Shown: positions 26,701 through 41,700 of the stretch, piece by piece | Position numbering within the stretch: position 1 is the stretch's first letter | Layout: each line of letters begins with the position of its first letter | Source: Brienomyrus brachyistius | Lineage: Eukaryota; Chordata; Actinopteri; Osteoglossiformes; Mormyridae | NCBI RefSeq assembly: GCF_023856365.1 | Contig: NC_064541.1 | Span: 20,355,214-20,419,213 of the forward strand | Direction of reading: 5' to 3' | Length of the DNA stretch: 64,000 nt | Position numbers and translations under genes: made by a program | The notes under the pieces: generated by a model | Seen by the model: the letters and a program-made list of their open reading frames with translations, nothing else | Database searches by the model: none | What the model was told of the DNA's origin: nothing

Positions 26701-29700
26701 CAGGAGATGGACGGAATTGAGGTGAGGTCTACAAGTGTGTCATTCCTCTCTGTCCCACTTACAACACTGCCCCCTACTGTCAGTTCTGCATCTGTCTCAT
26801 CTCATGGCCCTGAGTTTCTTAATGTTACAATTATAATTCTTTATGTTTTCCAGAATATTCTTCCACCGGTTTATGTTTGACGATTTTTCACAGTATTTCG
26901 CAAACAAGCTGAAAGCCCGTTACTTCACTGATACTTTTAATTAATACAATGCAGATGAATTAAATTTCTTACTAGATTTCTCATAATTAGTTCTCCCCTA
27001 ACAAAGAAACAAATGAGCAATTAGATGCACATTAAGTTCGGTGACAGAACGAGTCTCTCTCTCTGTTATTATTTACTCTTTGGCAGTGGAACGATCACTA
27101 GCCAGGATCATTTATGCTAATAAAACAAGTAATTAACAACAGTGAGACGACCCTCTTAGGTGGCACAGCTGTTTGAGGCAGGAAGCGTTGTCTGCTGGTG
27201 ACCTTCTCTGAGGAGAAGTGACAGGCTGGGGGGCGGGCCCTTTCCAGAGCCTGGTTGACATACGACCAGCTGCTGCCTGGCTAAGAGATCCCTCCGTTTG
27301 CCAGGGTGGGAGTCAGCGCGAGCTCTGCTGTTTGGACCGTGAATAGGTGCTCAGGATGCAGATATGTCACAGTTGTGGTGCAGCGTGAGCACTGAATGAG
27401 TACATTATATTTACCTAAAAACAGATTCGGTTGACTGAGCCCACATATATAGGAACGCCATGGAGAGTCGGTATTCCGGTATTTAATTCCCAGATGAAGT
27501 AAAGCTTTCTGAAGCCCAACAGGAGCGGCACGGTGTCGGCACACAGAAAGTGCCAGAACAATGAGCATCGTTATCATCTTGTTCATCTCATATATGACAG
27601 TAGAGAAAGTTTGTGGAATTAAATGCAACAGTCACCTCACCATATGTCTCTCTTTCCATTGCCTAATGTGTTATTTTCACTCTTTTTAAATGTGCATTAT
27701 GTTGTGCTTTGATTCCTGCCTGTGTAAATAATTCATTTATGTAGTAATCGATACCTAGTAGATGGGGACAAAATAAACTGCTTTGTAGCAGAAATGCACA
27801 CAATGAGTAACGTGACAAATCTGTAGTCATTCTTCTCCACGGGAGTGAGGAGACTGAGGTGTGACGTAGAAAGTGATCCTGCTTTGAAGTCCGTGTGTCA
27901 CTGGCTCAAATGTATTATTTTTGCAGTGGTTTCAAAGCATAATCATTTCTGGTTGCACCACCTAAACTTCCGATTGAGTAAGTCTGGCCGGACTGAGTAA
28001 AATGGGAAAACTTGCAGATGAATTCTGAATTTATGAAGATAATATTTCAGAAGCCATCAGCTTTGAGTGTTAAACTCGGTGCAATCCGGCCTGTTCCATG
28101 GGCCTTCCCGGCTTTTACAGCCACACATCCAGGAATCCATCAGTCGTTTCATGGCCTACGCTCACACCAGCGTCAACCAGGCGAGTGAAAAATACCGCCG
28201 CAATGAGAAGAGGTACAATTACACCACCCCCAAGAGCTTTCTTCAGCAAATCACACTGTACCGGAACCTTCTGGGCAAGAAGAGAGAAGAGCTTGCATGT
28301 CAGATGGAGAGAGTAGTCAACGGTTTGCAGAAGCTGCAGACCACTGCCTCGCAGGTACTACAATTTCTAGGATTGCCAACACACTACGTTCTATGCATAT
28401 TGTGATTTTTCTTTCTAATGCAGCTGAAAGTTAGTCATTAGCTTTTCTACTCCCACAGTTGTAATTTCTGAGCCTGTGAGTCTAGGACTAAATGAAAATT
28501 CAGGTGACAGCAGCAGATTTGTCATTTCTTGTGAACATATGGGCACCTCTGGCACAGTGAATTTGCATTTTTCAAAAACCCCTGCATTGCAGGTGGACAA
28601 TCTCAAGGCCAAACTGAGCTCACAGGAAGTAGAGCTGAACTTGAAGAATCGAGATGCAGAAGCTCTAATCGGAAAGATTGGCTGCCAGACAGAGATTGCG
28701 AGCAGCAAAAGGCAGATTGTGGATGAAGAAGAACGGAAGGTGGACTAGTTTGTTTGTAAACAACAGCTTGACTCCTAGGTGCCTGTGCTTCTGTGGCCCC
28801 TAACCTAGTGTTGGATTTTGAGAGGTTAACTACAATGTGTCTTTGATACGTAAAACCTTCATTGTTTATTGACTGTAGGCTTCAGCTATAAAAGCTGTTC
28901 ACGAGAGAATGACCCGGTTTGTGTCCTGAGGTAACTCTGTTCCCTTGATGGCAGGTCACAGCCATGCAAGCAGAGGTGTCACTAAAACGAAAGGACTGTG
29001 AAGCAGATCTGGCCAAGGCTGAACCTTCCTTAGAGGCCGCCACAGCTGCCCTGGACACCCTGAACAAGGTACCCCAGCGGCCACTTTTGCAACGGCAGGA
29101 AACGGCACAAAATTACCACTGGCAGCATGTCGGCCTTCTTCGCCTGAGTGCTGCTTAATTGATCCCCGAAGGTAAACCTGACAGAGCTGAAGTCGTTTCC
29201 CAACCCACCAGCGGCTGTGAGCAATGTGGTGGGTGCCGTTATGGTGCTGCTGGCCCCCCCCGGCCGCGTGCCCAGAGACCGCAGCTGGAAGGCGGCCCGC
29301 GTCTTCATGGGAAAGGTAGCCTGTCATCGGGTCGCTCACGGCATCCTCATGCATACTGAGCTTTTCTTTAGCCTTGATGGTGTGTTTTGATGCCTCATTT
29401 GAGATTCTATCATATAATTTCATTTAATAAAATTTGGCAGTACACATAGTTACATTTAAAAATGTACATACTGAACGTAAATCTTATTTTATTTTAAAGA
29501 TTATACTTCCTAATGCAGAGGACAGCAGAAATGCTGATGTAGCACTTGTTTAAACCCTGGCAGGCAGATGACTTCCTGCAGGCTTTGATGGGTTATGACA
29601 AAGAGCACATTCCAGAAGCGTGCCTGAAGGTGGTCAAAGAGGAGTACCTGAGCAAGCCCGAGTTTCACCCGGACCTGGTCCGCACCAAGTCCTTCGCGGC

Positions 29701-32700
29701 CGCTGGACTCTGTGCCTGGACCATTAACATTGTTCGCTACTATGAGGTGGGACCCTAACCCACGTTTGTGGATGGTTGCTGGAAAATATGGGGAAACGCT
29801 TTACATTATCTACACCTTCATAATGCCTTTATAATGCATTCATAGAACATTCAGTGTACCATTATAATGCATTCATAGAACATTCAGTGCACCTTCATAA
29901 TGCATTCACAGAACATTCATCAGCAGCATGTAAGCATAACAACCTAATGAATAGCAAATATTAAATGCATATTAAAGCTTTTAAGGTATGTTAGGATGTT
30001 AAGGTATCCTTACATGCTGCTTATGAATGTTCTCTGAATGCATTATGAATGAGCGCTGAATGTTCTGTGAATAATTAATGCATTATGAAGATGTACTGAA
30101 TGTTAAATGAATAAATAATGAATGTATTTTCAAGGTGCGATTAATGTAAGGCAAAATGCTTTAGACGAAAAATATATCTCATGGGACAGACATTATGTAT
30201 ATATTACTATGAAAATGATCTTTTACCTAAAGTATAGATTGATATTCACACTGTCATTTTCATAATAAGTAATCAAATTAAAACAAATTAAATAGATTAT
30301 ATATAGAGAATTGAACTTTTTAATGATATTCCATTTCATATTTAATCATTTGCTCTGATCAACTCAGGAGGGTAACGTGTATTAATTCAGCGTGGTCCTC
30401 CTGGCTCATTTTCCTCTGCCGTGATGCCTGTAGGTATACTGTGAAGTTGCACCGAAGAGGCAGGCCTTATCCCAGGCCAACAGCGAGCTTGACGTGGCCA
30501 CGGGGAAGCTCACCACCATCCGCAAGAAGCTGCTCGTAAGTGGCTTTCCACCCCAGGAACACATGCGGACATTAAAATGTGCAAAATATTTCACGCACCT
30601 CAAAGCTGATCTTTAAATAAATTCTACTAGATTCAAAGCTATATATACACACAGCATGTAGAGCGCAGTTATAAATGTCCTTTGAAATGAAACAGCCCCC
30701 GACCTGCTGACCATTCGGCATTATCTTTCTGCGGTGCATCTGCAAATTTGGACCTCGGCTAGGATTTGGATGCCAACCTCCGAAGCCTCACAGCTCGGTT
30801 TGAGAAAGCCTCAGCAGAGAAGCTGCACTGCCAGGAGGAAGTACGGCGCAGCAGCCGCGCCATTGAGCTCGCCAACCGGCTGGTCCAGGGCCTCCAGGTA
30901 CGAGGGAGAGCGGCGCCCGCTTCATTGGCCGAGCAGCCGGTCAAATGCCTGGAGATGAGTGGAGGTGGGGGTGACAGGACCTCGTCGCTGTGGCCGGCTG
31001 GCCGACGGGAGGAGGGCGCTGGGTTTACAGAGGCGTGGGCGGAACTAGCACCTTTAGGAAGGCATGAGGGAAGATGGCGACCGGCGAGAGGGAGGCAGGG
31101 AAGGAAGTAGTGAGCCTCAGCCAATGCATCATTGAACTGGATAACCTGCTGGTCAGGATCCAGGTGGAAAATGATAGTTTAGGGCAGGACGTGCCGGGGG
31201 GGGGGGTGGGGGGGGTTCATCAGCATTTGTTCTTGCCAACAGGCTGGTAAAAGGGGAGAAAAGTGACAGAATGACCACAGAGTGATATATGAAAATTTAA
31301 GACTGGGCTCTCGTGCTGCGTTTTCCAGCTCGTACACCTCTGCTCCGGTGTCCGACACTGACTGAACGGCAAATGCATCACAGCCATTTTTATACGCGTA
31401 TGATAAATGTGTGGGCAAATATTAATATTAATATGATTGCAGCCATTAAATCGGCAGCGAAACTGATAAAATCACAGGCATTTCAAAATGAAGTTGACAT
31501 TTATATATCCAGTATAAATAAAGTTTTTCAGACTGGTGTTAATTTTGACATAAATTTCATGCGGATGACCAATCTGTACCAGAATTAGAAAAAAAATGTT
31601 AACAAACAACATAAAAGGGTAGGAATGTATGAGTGTAATACATTTTTAAACAGTGAAGCTTTAAGCTCGCTTGCTTGCGAACATTAGAGTAGGGAAGCAG
31701 AGGATTTAAACATATCAAGATAAATGAATTGTCTTCATGCCATTGACCTGGATGCAACGGCGTTTAGACTAATAAATCAGACAGTCTATATTTAATCATT
31801 AACTTACTTCAAAACCTCAACAGCTGTTGGAAATTAAAAACGGTTCACCCCAGACTGAGTGATATTACAGGCAATCCATAATACATTAGGGAAAAATGAT
31901 AGTGATTTTTAACTGTCTCGGAATTTATTACACGTTTTCCAGATCTAGGGCCCTTGTAAGGCATTACTATGCATGATTTATTGTTTGAAAGGGATCAGAG
32001 TAACATTATTGAAGTTAAAACTGGATGCTAAATTGATTCTGAAATTTTACTTTAACTTTTATAAAGCTAGTCCTGGTGAGTTTGCACTTGTATACATCCT
32101 CCTTCTTACCTCCAGTCCTAGTGACCAGGCCTTGTCTTTTCCCATATTTGGATGTGTGCCACTGGTACGTAGTACTGAACATTAAAACATTATTTGACTC
32201 ATTAACTAGCAATAGTATGAAGCACATTAATGGTGCAATTTTTTCTTGCATTTTGTCTAGTGAGAGCTTTTGTCCGGCAAGGTTTTGTGAGTTTTTTTTT
32301 CAGCTGTGTCATTATAGAACATATTTGGTGTGAATTTGATGTTCTAAAACACAAGATAAGTGAAATCCATCTTTAATTGCTCTCTTTTAGGCTTTTTAGA
32401 CAAGTATGTCGTAGAACTTCTCCCAGGAGGGAGTCGTTAGCAGTATAAGGCGTGTTTGCTAAGAGGGTGTTTTGCATCTAAAACACCTGCCTTTTACACG
32501 GATTTGCACCAAAAGTGAGAACTGTGACTCCATTTACACATTTCATAAGGTCGTCTCCACGCATTGTTGAGTTGAGAACTATTGAATTTTAATGTATTTA
32601 AATGTGTAAACTGTTGTAAGGCGAAGCCCTTGTCTTAATAAGAATGAATGTCATGCTGTTAAGAAGTTTTGTGAAGAGAAAATTAAGGTAAGTGTGCATA

Positions 32701-35700
32701 ATCTGTATTTTATATTGCACTCTAACCGTGATCAGTTTTAACAATAAAACTAAAATATCCATCACTCATAGTTATCCAGACACCAAAAATACATAATATT
32801 GTAAATTCATCTAATTTTAAATAAAACATTAGTATCAAAACAAACAAATGTTGTCCAGTGTGCAATGCATTTCTCCCATTTCTATAAATAGGTTAACTGA
32901 TTTTTTTTGTGATTAATATAAAAAATAAATAAAATAAATAAAAACCACATTTCCGATGTTCTACTAAAATATTTGAAGAACTTTCATCTTTAATCTAAAC
33001 TCTGAATAGTGAAGTTGTACACATTAATTGCAATTGTTATAGAACACAGTAGCCTAATCATTTTGTAGAGCATTTTCATGTAATGACTATAAGGAGGTGA
33101 CAGGTCAATGTGGTCAATTTTCGTCCCAAGTAGGTTTTCCCGAATTATCATAGATGGACTCTAAAATGTGCTTAAACATTTAGTGGCCGATCTACAGATG
33201 TTCTTCAGAACCACAGCCAAAGGTCACCTTTGTACTACAGGTGTGGTGGTTGTGAGAACCTTTCTCAATTAAGTAGTAGCTTTATTAAAATCAATAGCTT
33301 CATAAATATTTCTAAATATCTGATTTATTTGATATAAACAACTAATGGCTGTGATATGTCCTGATGACTAGCTGGCCCCAGTTGTAGTTGGAGGGCACTG
33401 AGCAGTCTGTGTGTATTTCTTGCAGTCAGAGAACGCTCGCTGGACGAAGGCTGTGGAGCAGTTTGAGGCCCAGCAGAAAACCCTCTGCGGAGACGTGCTC
33501 CTGTCCTCCGCGTTTGTCTCCTACCTCGGCTACTTCACCAGACCGTATCGCCAGGAACTCCTACAAAACTCATGGATCCCGTTCCTCACATCCTTGAAGG
33601 TACAGTCCGCGTTCTGTTGCACATCTAACACTTTGAGAAGTATTTTCATCATTAGTTGTAAGCCTTCCATATTTAAGCATTTATTACGGGAATTTGAATT
33701 CTAATATTGTTTCAGTAGCAGAGGTAACAGTAAAATTTCCTTTACGTTAACCTGGATTTTGAGAGAGTTGTGTATCACCTTCATGCCATTTTGAAACCAG
33801 GTTTGGTATTGGTATTCATATTGCTCAATCCTTCTGACTTTGACTAACATATTATCCTGATGATCAGCTTTTAATTTCTGCCTAAGTGCTTGAGTAGATC
33901 TGTCACATAGACAGTTGGGTTCCTCAGGGTTTGTGGTACCTCCTGTTTACTCTTCCTGCTCCAGGATCCCATCCCCCTAACAGACGGCCTGGACCCCATC
34001 CTCATACTCATGGACGATGCCACCATGGCAGCCTGGAGCAGTGAGGGGCTGCCAAGCGACAGGATGTCCTTGGAGAATGCTGCCATCCTGGCAAACTGCG
34101 AGCGCTGGCCACTCATGATCGATCCACAACAGCAGGGAATCAAATGGGTCCGCAACTGGAGTGGACCCGACCTGAGAGTGGTGCAACTGGGCCAAAAGGG
34201 GTGAGATTTTTTTAGACCTGTAGGGATGTTTAATGTTTTATTCTTTTCTTTTTTCTTTTATGTCAAACATAGCATTTAGCTGGATACTTGGAAACTCTCA
34301 TATGTCAACATTTAGTTAATGTCTCACAAACAGCTGTAGTGATATAAATCAAATTTAAATGTAGATCATCTGAAACCTAATAAACACAATCTTTTTTTTT
34401 TTTTACTATTATGGAAATTTATATGTGGTAAATGTGTAGATGTTTTTTGCAAGATGCCAATTGGAAGTATATAACATCTGTACGTAGGATAAGCAATGTT
34501 TAGGAAATCCAATGACATTTCTGAGCAACTGATCCCTTGTTTTGGATCTACTTGATTGTTTCAAGATACTTGGACACTATTGAACAAGCTTTGGCCACCG
34601 GAGCAAAAGTCCTGATTGAGAACTTGGGGGAGATGATTGATCCAATTCTTGATCCTCTACTGGCAAGAAATACAATTAAGAAAGGAAGGTATGTTGCCGT
34701 GGTTACATTTTGTCGGCGTTCCATTGGACTTTATTGACCTTTTTGCAAACATAAAAATGCTGCAGGCACTCAGTGGCGCGTGGAATATGCTGCTCGTGTT
34801 ATTCGTATGGAAAAGAATGTTCGTTTTGTCTCGTGAGTCCTGTTTCAAGTAATTACTGACTTAAAGCAGTTTATAAAAGAATAAGTTACTAATGTGTTCA
34901 GATAGCAGTTAGACTGAAATTCTAGGCATGTAGGGAATATATTATACCTCAAAACATTAGTGCTGTGTAATTTGGCTTCATGGGGCTACAGTGAAAACTC
35001 TTCTTTTGGAATTAGGAAATTGAAACAAAACAGAGAGAATTTTTGAATTGGTCGATAGATTTCTGGTTTGAATTATTAATCTTGCACATTATATTGCTTC
35101 TACTCAAGATCTGTTTGCATCTGGTCCAATAAGTAAGAAACGAGACACAGAAAGTTAACGCTGGCTCCGATATTCCTACTATAATGTAAAACTTGCATTT
35201 GAGTCGGTGCACAAGAATGAGTATGAAATATGTGAATGGACATGTTCTCTGGAGCTCGGTCTCCTGAACTCTGACAGGCTGCTGTGGAACATTGACAGCA
35301 ATACTGCTCCTTCTACTGTAGCTGACCATCACACTTGCTCCTTGCAGTGATGAATATGGCCGGCCGGGGTAGCCATGATGGATTCGCTGTGGCCCAGCAG
35401 CTGAAGTTCATTAATAATTGGAATGTTGTAGCGTGTGAAGTAATGAATACTAATTATTCCTTTCGTGTCGGGCGGCGCCCTGCAAGCCAATCCATCAGCT
35501 GTGACTTTAATTTGGTAGAGTAATGATTCTATCAATAGTACATTAATTCCATCTTTTGAAGATATAGAGTTGAACCAGACTGGACCACAAATGCCCGTGT
35601 TAAAATAAAAAGGCGGAACAAATGGGCACATTGGCTGACAGCCACGGGGTGATTTAACAGGAGGAAAATGGCAGAGTTCGTATGCTTAGTAGTGCTTTAA

Positions 35701-38700
35701 TTGAAATGCGGATGTAAATAAATATTGGCTACTGGGAAGATTATTTCCCAAGTTTTATTTAAGAGACGCCATTGATTTTTTTAAACACTAGCTGTTTCCT
35801 GGCTTGCCAGTGCAGTTCGGCTAAATGGTTATGAAGACGCCTATAAGTTGCTTATAGGCTTGATGTTGTGTAAAAGGATGATCAGCTGATATTCTGTGCT
35901 GGACAGATTTCAGAGTATATGTGTCTGTGTTTGTGTGTGAACACAAAGGTACATCCGATTTGCCGGTAAGGAGTGCGAGTACAACAGAGGTTTCCGGCTG
36001 CTTCTCCACACCAAGCTGGCAGCTCCCCACTATTCCCCAGAGCTTCAGGCTCACGTCACCCTCGTCAACCTCACGGTGACTCAGGCCGGCCTGGAGGATC
36101 AGCTGCTGAGGAAGGTGGTCGCCCAGGAGAGACCCGACCTGGAGATGCAGAAGGTAACTTCGCAAGTGGAATCTCCCCTTTCTTTGTCCGCAGTATTTCG
36201 TTTCCCCTTCAAAGAAATTGTGCTGGTCTCTGTTGCAGTGGTTTCAGTGGTTTGGCTTTTTTTTCCAGCATAAAAATATCTTCCAGTGCTGTGAATGACA
36301 CTCAGTTTGCTGCCGATTGTTCTTGTACACAGTGGGCAGTCACCATGCAGCAGAATCACTTCAAGATTCAACTGAAGCAGCTGGAGGATGAGCTGTTGAC
36401 CCGCATCTCAGCCGCTGAGGGTAGTTTCCTGGATGATACCGCCCTGGTGGAGAAGCTTGAGGACACTAAGCAGACCGTGACAAAAATCGAGCACAAGGTA
36501 AAAGGCGGCCAAGTTTGCAAAGGTTACAGGGCAAGAGGTTTTAGCTACTACGCACCACAGACATGACGGAGCCTAACCGCTTCTTGTTGCTCGGAGCAGA
36601 ATTCGGTGCTTGAAGTAAATTTGAGAATGAAATGCAAGGAGGATACATTTAAATTGAGGTCCTATCAGAATGTGAATCAGAAAGCGTCCATGGATTTTCA
36701 TCTAAGGCCATACCGGTTGTGATGCAATGAATGTTTGCAAAAAACGAACTTCCTCTGCGACAACCATTGGAGCAGCATGACTGACCGGTACTGACCCGCT
36801 TCCCGACTGCCTGTCGGCTGCACACAGGTGGCGGAAGCCAAAGAGAATGAGACAGAGATCAACGCGACCCGGGAGCTGTACCGCCCAGCCGCTGAGAGGG
36901 CGTCGCTCCTCTTCTTCATCATCAAAAGCCTTCATTGCATCAACCCAATGTACCAGTTCTCTCTCAAGGTGAGCTTCTTACCACTTCATTTGCAAGGGGT
37001 GACAGTTCTTATGGTACTGTGTGGTCATGGACAAAAAAACTACTTTTAGCAAGATAATTAAAAGAAACTACCAAATGACCGAAATTTCACTTATTATAGT
37101 TTGTTTGACAGATACTGTGACTGGACAAAGTAACGGAAACACCATATGAAAATGAAATTACAGACATACAAACACAGCTATGAAACTGGGATATATTAGG
37201 CAAAATGACAATTACTATTCTGTGCTCAGGCTAAAACAGGCCTGACAATCAACACTTTGATTTGTGTCTTCAAGGCAACATGAGGCACCTAAGACATTTC
37301 CAAAGAGCCCAAATAGGTAGAGATAGCAGATCATAAAAATTGCTAAACAATTTAATGTGTCAAATCATGAAAGCCAAATATGGGTGAATTTTACTGACAA
37401 AGGGGGACTGTCAAAAGTCAAAGCCCATTAACAAGGATAGGCAGCCATTAATGGGATTGTCACTCCCACAAAAGTACAGCCTCAAAAACGATCAGACAGC
37501 TGAATCTGCAACAGTGACGCATTCTCAGCATAAGCTATATAGCTTTATAGCAGGACCGTTCAGGAACCACATGTATACAAGGCCAGAGCAGAAAGAAAGG
37601 TGACTGGATGTAAGCAACACAAACCCTGGAGCCCTGAGCAAAGGATAAAGTAGCGAAGGGTGGCTCACCCTAACCCCTTTACTATAAATAAATTGATTTA
37701 CTTTATTGATCTCGAGGGACAATTCAGTTTCACACAGCAGCAAATTGACAAAAAGAAAGTGCTGATGTAAACAAAGGCAGATGGATTTATATCCGGGTGA
37801 GTTCACATTTGGAGGAAGCTGAAGGAGGCCTTCAGCCCACATCTGTCACTGACTGTTAAACATGGTGGGGGTCCATGCAGCCACCCCCGTGGGAGTCATC
37901 AGGTCCAATGCTCGCTCGGTGTGGTGCTGTAACAGCTGAGGGAGAGCAGACCATCTACAGGACCAGGTGTTCCTACACGATCACGTCCCTGTACGCTTCT
38001 CAAAAAATGTGAGCATTTTCACAAACACCAGGATAAAGCCAGACACCTTCCCCTAAACATCACTGAACGGTTATGGGAAGTGCTGTGAAGTACATTTCCA
38101 TGTCATTCATCCCTTAAGACAGCCTTCCAGGGGGGGCAAAGCTAAGGAAAAGCGGGGGCCCAGGGCCTTAGGGGGTGTTTCAGTATCAATATAAAGCTTT
38201 TTGTCATACATTGTTCTACCCCTGATATGTGTTCAGACCTTTTCATGTATTTCCGGACTTGGTACAGTCACTATTATCAAGTTATTATTAAGTTGTTGTA
38301 AGTCGGTAATATTGGGAATCTAAGAATATAGGTAAGAAATGTAGTAGATGAATCCCTCTGGTCTAGGAGCATTTTCCTCTTATCCTGGCAGAATTGCTTT
38401 TCCGTTCATGTGACCAGATGGAATCAGTCAGTGTGGAGACCTATGGACAGTGGGGTATTTGGCTTTGAAGAATTATCTGCCGGAAAATTAGTCATTAAAT
38501 TGGCAATTCATAGATGTCACACTGAGACTGAGTAACACAGGTACTGTGACTGGAGTGCCTTCCGTTAGCATTCTGCGTGGTCGACACTGCTCTGGGCTTC
38601 GTTTCAGACCTTTAACGGAGTGTTCCTCAAGGCCATCGAGCAAGCGGAGAGGGCCGAGGAGGTGGCAGAGAGAGTGGTCAACCTCACGGAGGCCATCACC

Positions 38701-41700
38701 TACTCCGTCTTCCTTTATACCAGTCGAGGCTTGTTCGAGAGGGACAAACTGACCTTCCTGTCACACATGACGTTCCAGGTGAGAGGCTGAGCACCTCCCT
38801 CTGGCCGCGCGCGGTCTTGCGTCACCCCCATCAGTCACTGCACTTTCCGGATTCAACATTAACTTTATTTAAAACATTCCATAACACTTTCTGTCCCATC
38901 TATTGTTAATTCTTCAAGCTACTTATGGTTCATTCCCCGTCTCTTCACAAGCGTTGGCATCTACAGTAGGCGTGTCCTACAGGAATAATGGAACTATAGC
39001 TCATGCCACATCTTCTTCCCTTTCTGTATTAAAGGTCCTTTTCCACGTGCATATGCATGCAAGATCTGTCATTGTGGAATGAGAAAGACGGACTAGTTTA
39101 ATTGTAGTAGTAGTAGTTTAATTTAATAGTGGTCCTTGTAGTAGTAGTTTAATTGTTGCAGCATGCTTATCTCCTCTTCAGTTCATTTTGTTGCGTTTAA
39201 TTATGCTTATGTAAATCCAAGAAAATATGACCTAATGATTAAAAATTGTACAGTATAATTTTTATACAAAATCACAGTTTTAACCTCATTGCTTTTCTCC
39301 CTGCCTTGCTTGACTCTTTTGCCTCTAGATTCTCCTAAAGAGTGGCTCCATCGATGCCCAGATGCTGGACTTCCTGTTGAGCTTCCCTGTGGAGTCTAGT
39401 TCTACCTCTCCAGTAAATTTTCTCTCTCCACAGGCTTGGGGGAGCATTAAGGTAAGCTGCTTCATAAAATATCTGATATACTCGCTGACTTCTTTTAACC
39501 TTTCGGACAGTATGCACCTACAGGTGTGTTTTTATATGCCCAGACTATAGCCAGCCTGGATGAATTCCGAGGGCTCGATAGAGATGTGGAAGGCTCTGCG
39601 AAGCCGTGGAGGAAGCTGGTCGATTCAGAGTGGCCTGAGAAGGAGAGATTTCCCCATGACTGGAAGACTAAGACTCGTGTGCAGAAGCTCATCATTCTCC
39701 GAGCCCTACGGCCGGATAGGATGACCTACGCTCTCAGGTAAAGTTCTCTTGGTCAGAGTGCCTTAACATCGGACCACTCGTGTGCGATATGATTCCTGTT
39801 TACTGGTGATGCTGAGCATGGTTGAAAGTGGCTGTTGTTATCAAGGTCGTTTGGATCATGCTGTGGTGGTGTTGTTTTTTTTTTGTGGTTCTGTTATGGT
39901 AGGAACTTTGTAGAAGAGAGCCTCGGATCCCGATATGTGAATGCGCCACTTACAGAATTTGAGAAGTCCTTTGAGGAGACCAGTCCTGCCTGTCCAGTGT
40001 TGTTTATCCTGTCACCTGGGGTCAACCCACTCAAAGACGTAGAGACCCTTGGTTTGTAAAAGACCGCATGTTTTAAAAACCTATATTATTACACCCTATG
40101 AATGAGGTCAGTATGGGAATCAATTAGTTGACTGAATTGTTTATTTTGTATTACACACTGAATGGCTCTGTCTACATCATAATGTCCTCATTGGAATCTC
40201 TCTAAATCAGGGGTCACCAACCTTTGTGAAACTTCACGGGTCCTGAGCCATACGAAGGGCTGCCAGTTTAAGTTTAGCTCCTAAATGTATCTAAACTTCA
40301 TGTATAATAAGAAATGCATAAATATAAAATACATGTTTTAAATGTGTTTTTTTTAGATATTGTCATTTCCAAATCTATATAAATGCAAATGTGATTAAAG
40401 AAGAATATCAACAGGATAAAATAAAATTTTAGACGCTGCTCACTAGTGAGCTATTTTTAGAACAGGTCCGTGGGTGACTCGTGATCCTTGGGGGCATCCT
40501 GGTGCCCACGGGTGACTCATGTGGTCTTTGGGGGCATCCTGGTGCCCGCGGGTGACTCATGTGGTCTTTGGGGGCATCTTGGTGCCCGCGGGTGACTCAT
40601 GTGTTCCTTGGGGGCATCCTGGTGCCCGCGGGTGACTCCTGTGGGCCTTGGGGGCATCCTGGTGCCCGCGGGTGACTCATGTGGTCCTTGGGGGCATCCT
40701 GGTGCCCGCGGGTGACTCATGTGGGCCTTGGGGGCATCCTGGTGCCCGCGGGTGACTCATGTGGTCCTTGGGGGCATCCTGGTGCCCGCGGGTGACTCAT
40801 GTGGTCCTTGAGGGCATCCTGGTGCCCGCGGGTGACTCATGCGGTCCTTGAGGGCATCCTGGTGCCCGCAGACACCATGTTAGTGACCCCTGCTCTAAAT
40901 GATTTACTGTCGAGTAGGACAATTATATGTGACAGTAAAAAGGTCCCTCAGAAAATAAGCATCTCTGAGCTAATCCTTAATTAATATTCTGTGTTCCAGG
41001 ACAGAAGATGGGATATACCATTGACCATGGGAGGCTGCACAGCCTGTCTCTGGGACAAGGTCAGGAGGAGATCGCAGGGCGGATCCTGGAGAGCGCATCC
41101 AGAGATGGTCACTGGGTAATTCTTCAGGTATTGCAAAATCCTTAATTCTGAAAAGATAATTAGAGCTTTGGGATGGCGACCTGTGAAGACACATACAGAA
41201 AGTGCAACACTGCATGCGGATTTTGCATAGCTGGTACTTAGCATCAAGGCAGGTTTGAGCTGAACAGCAAAGTGATTATATTCTTTGGGCTTCTTGTGTT
41301 AGAACATTCACTTGGTGCCTCACTGGCTCAGCACTCTAGAGGAACTTCTAGAAAAGACTGGGGAAGGGAGTCACCCAGACTACAGAGTCTTCATTAGCGC
41401 CGAGCCAGCAGGAACCCCAGAAGAACACATCATCCCTCAAGGCATCCTGGAGAATGCCATCAAGATTACAAACGAACCGCCTTCAGGCTTGCAGGCTAAC
41501 CTGCATGCAGCTCTCTGCAGCTTCAGCCAGGTGGGACTGAGACACACTGGGACCCATAAGACGGCCTGGGTATAAAACACCAGGCGGAGTGCAGAGATAC
41601 GCCAGAACCCTTAAGCACGTGTGCAGAATGTCCACGCGCTTCTTCGGTCACTCTCTGCTTTTCCATTTTCATGCAGGAGACGCTAGAGATGTGCTCACGG

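Noticed and set aside
40517..40720. 67-residue frame with repeated [11 protein letters not shown] units on the minus strand
   Set aside because: Translation of the 40-base minisatellite within a hAT element, with no start or splice support.
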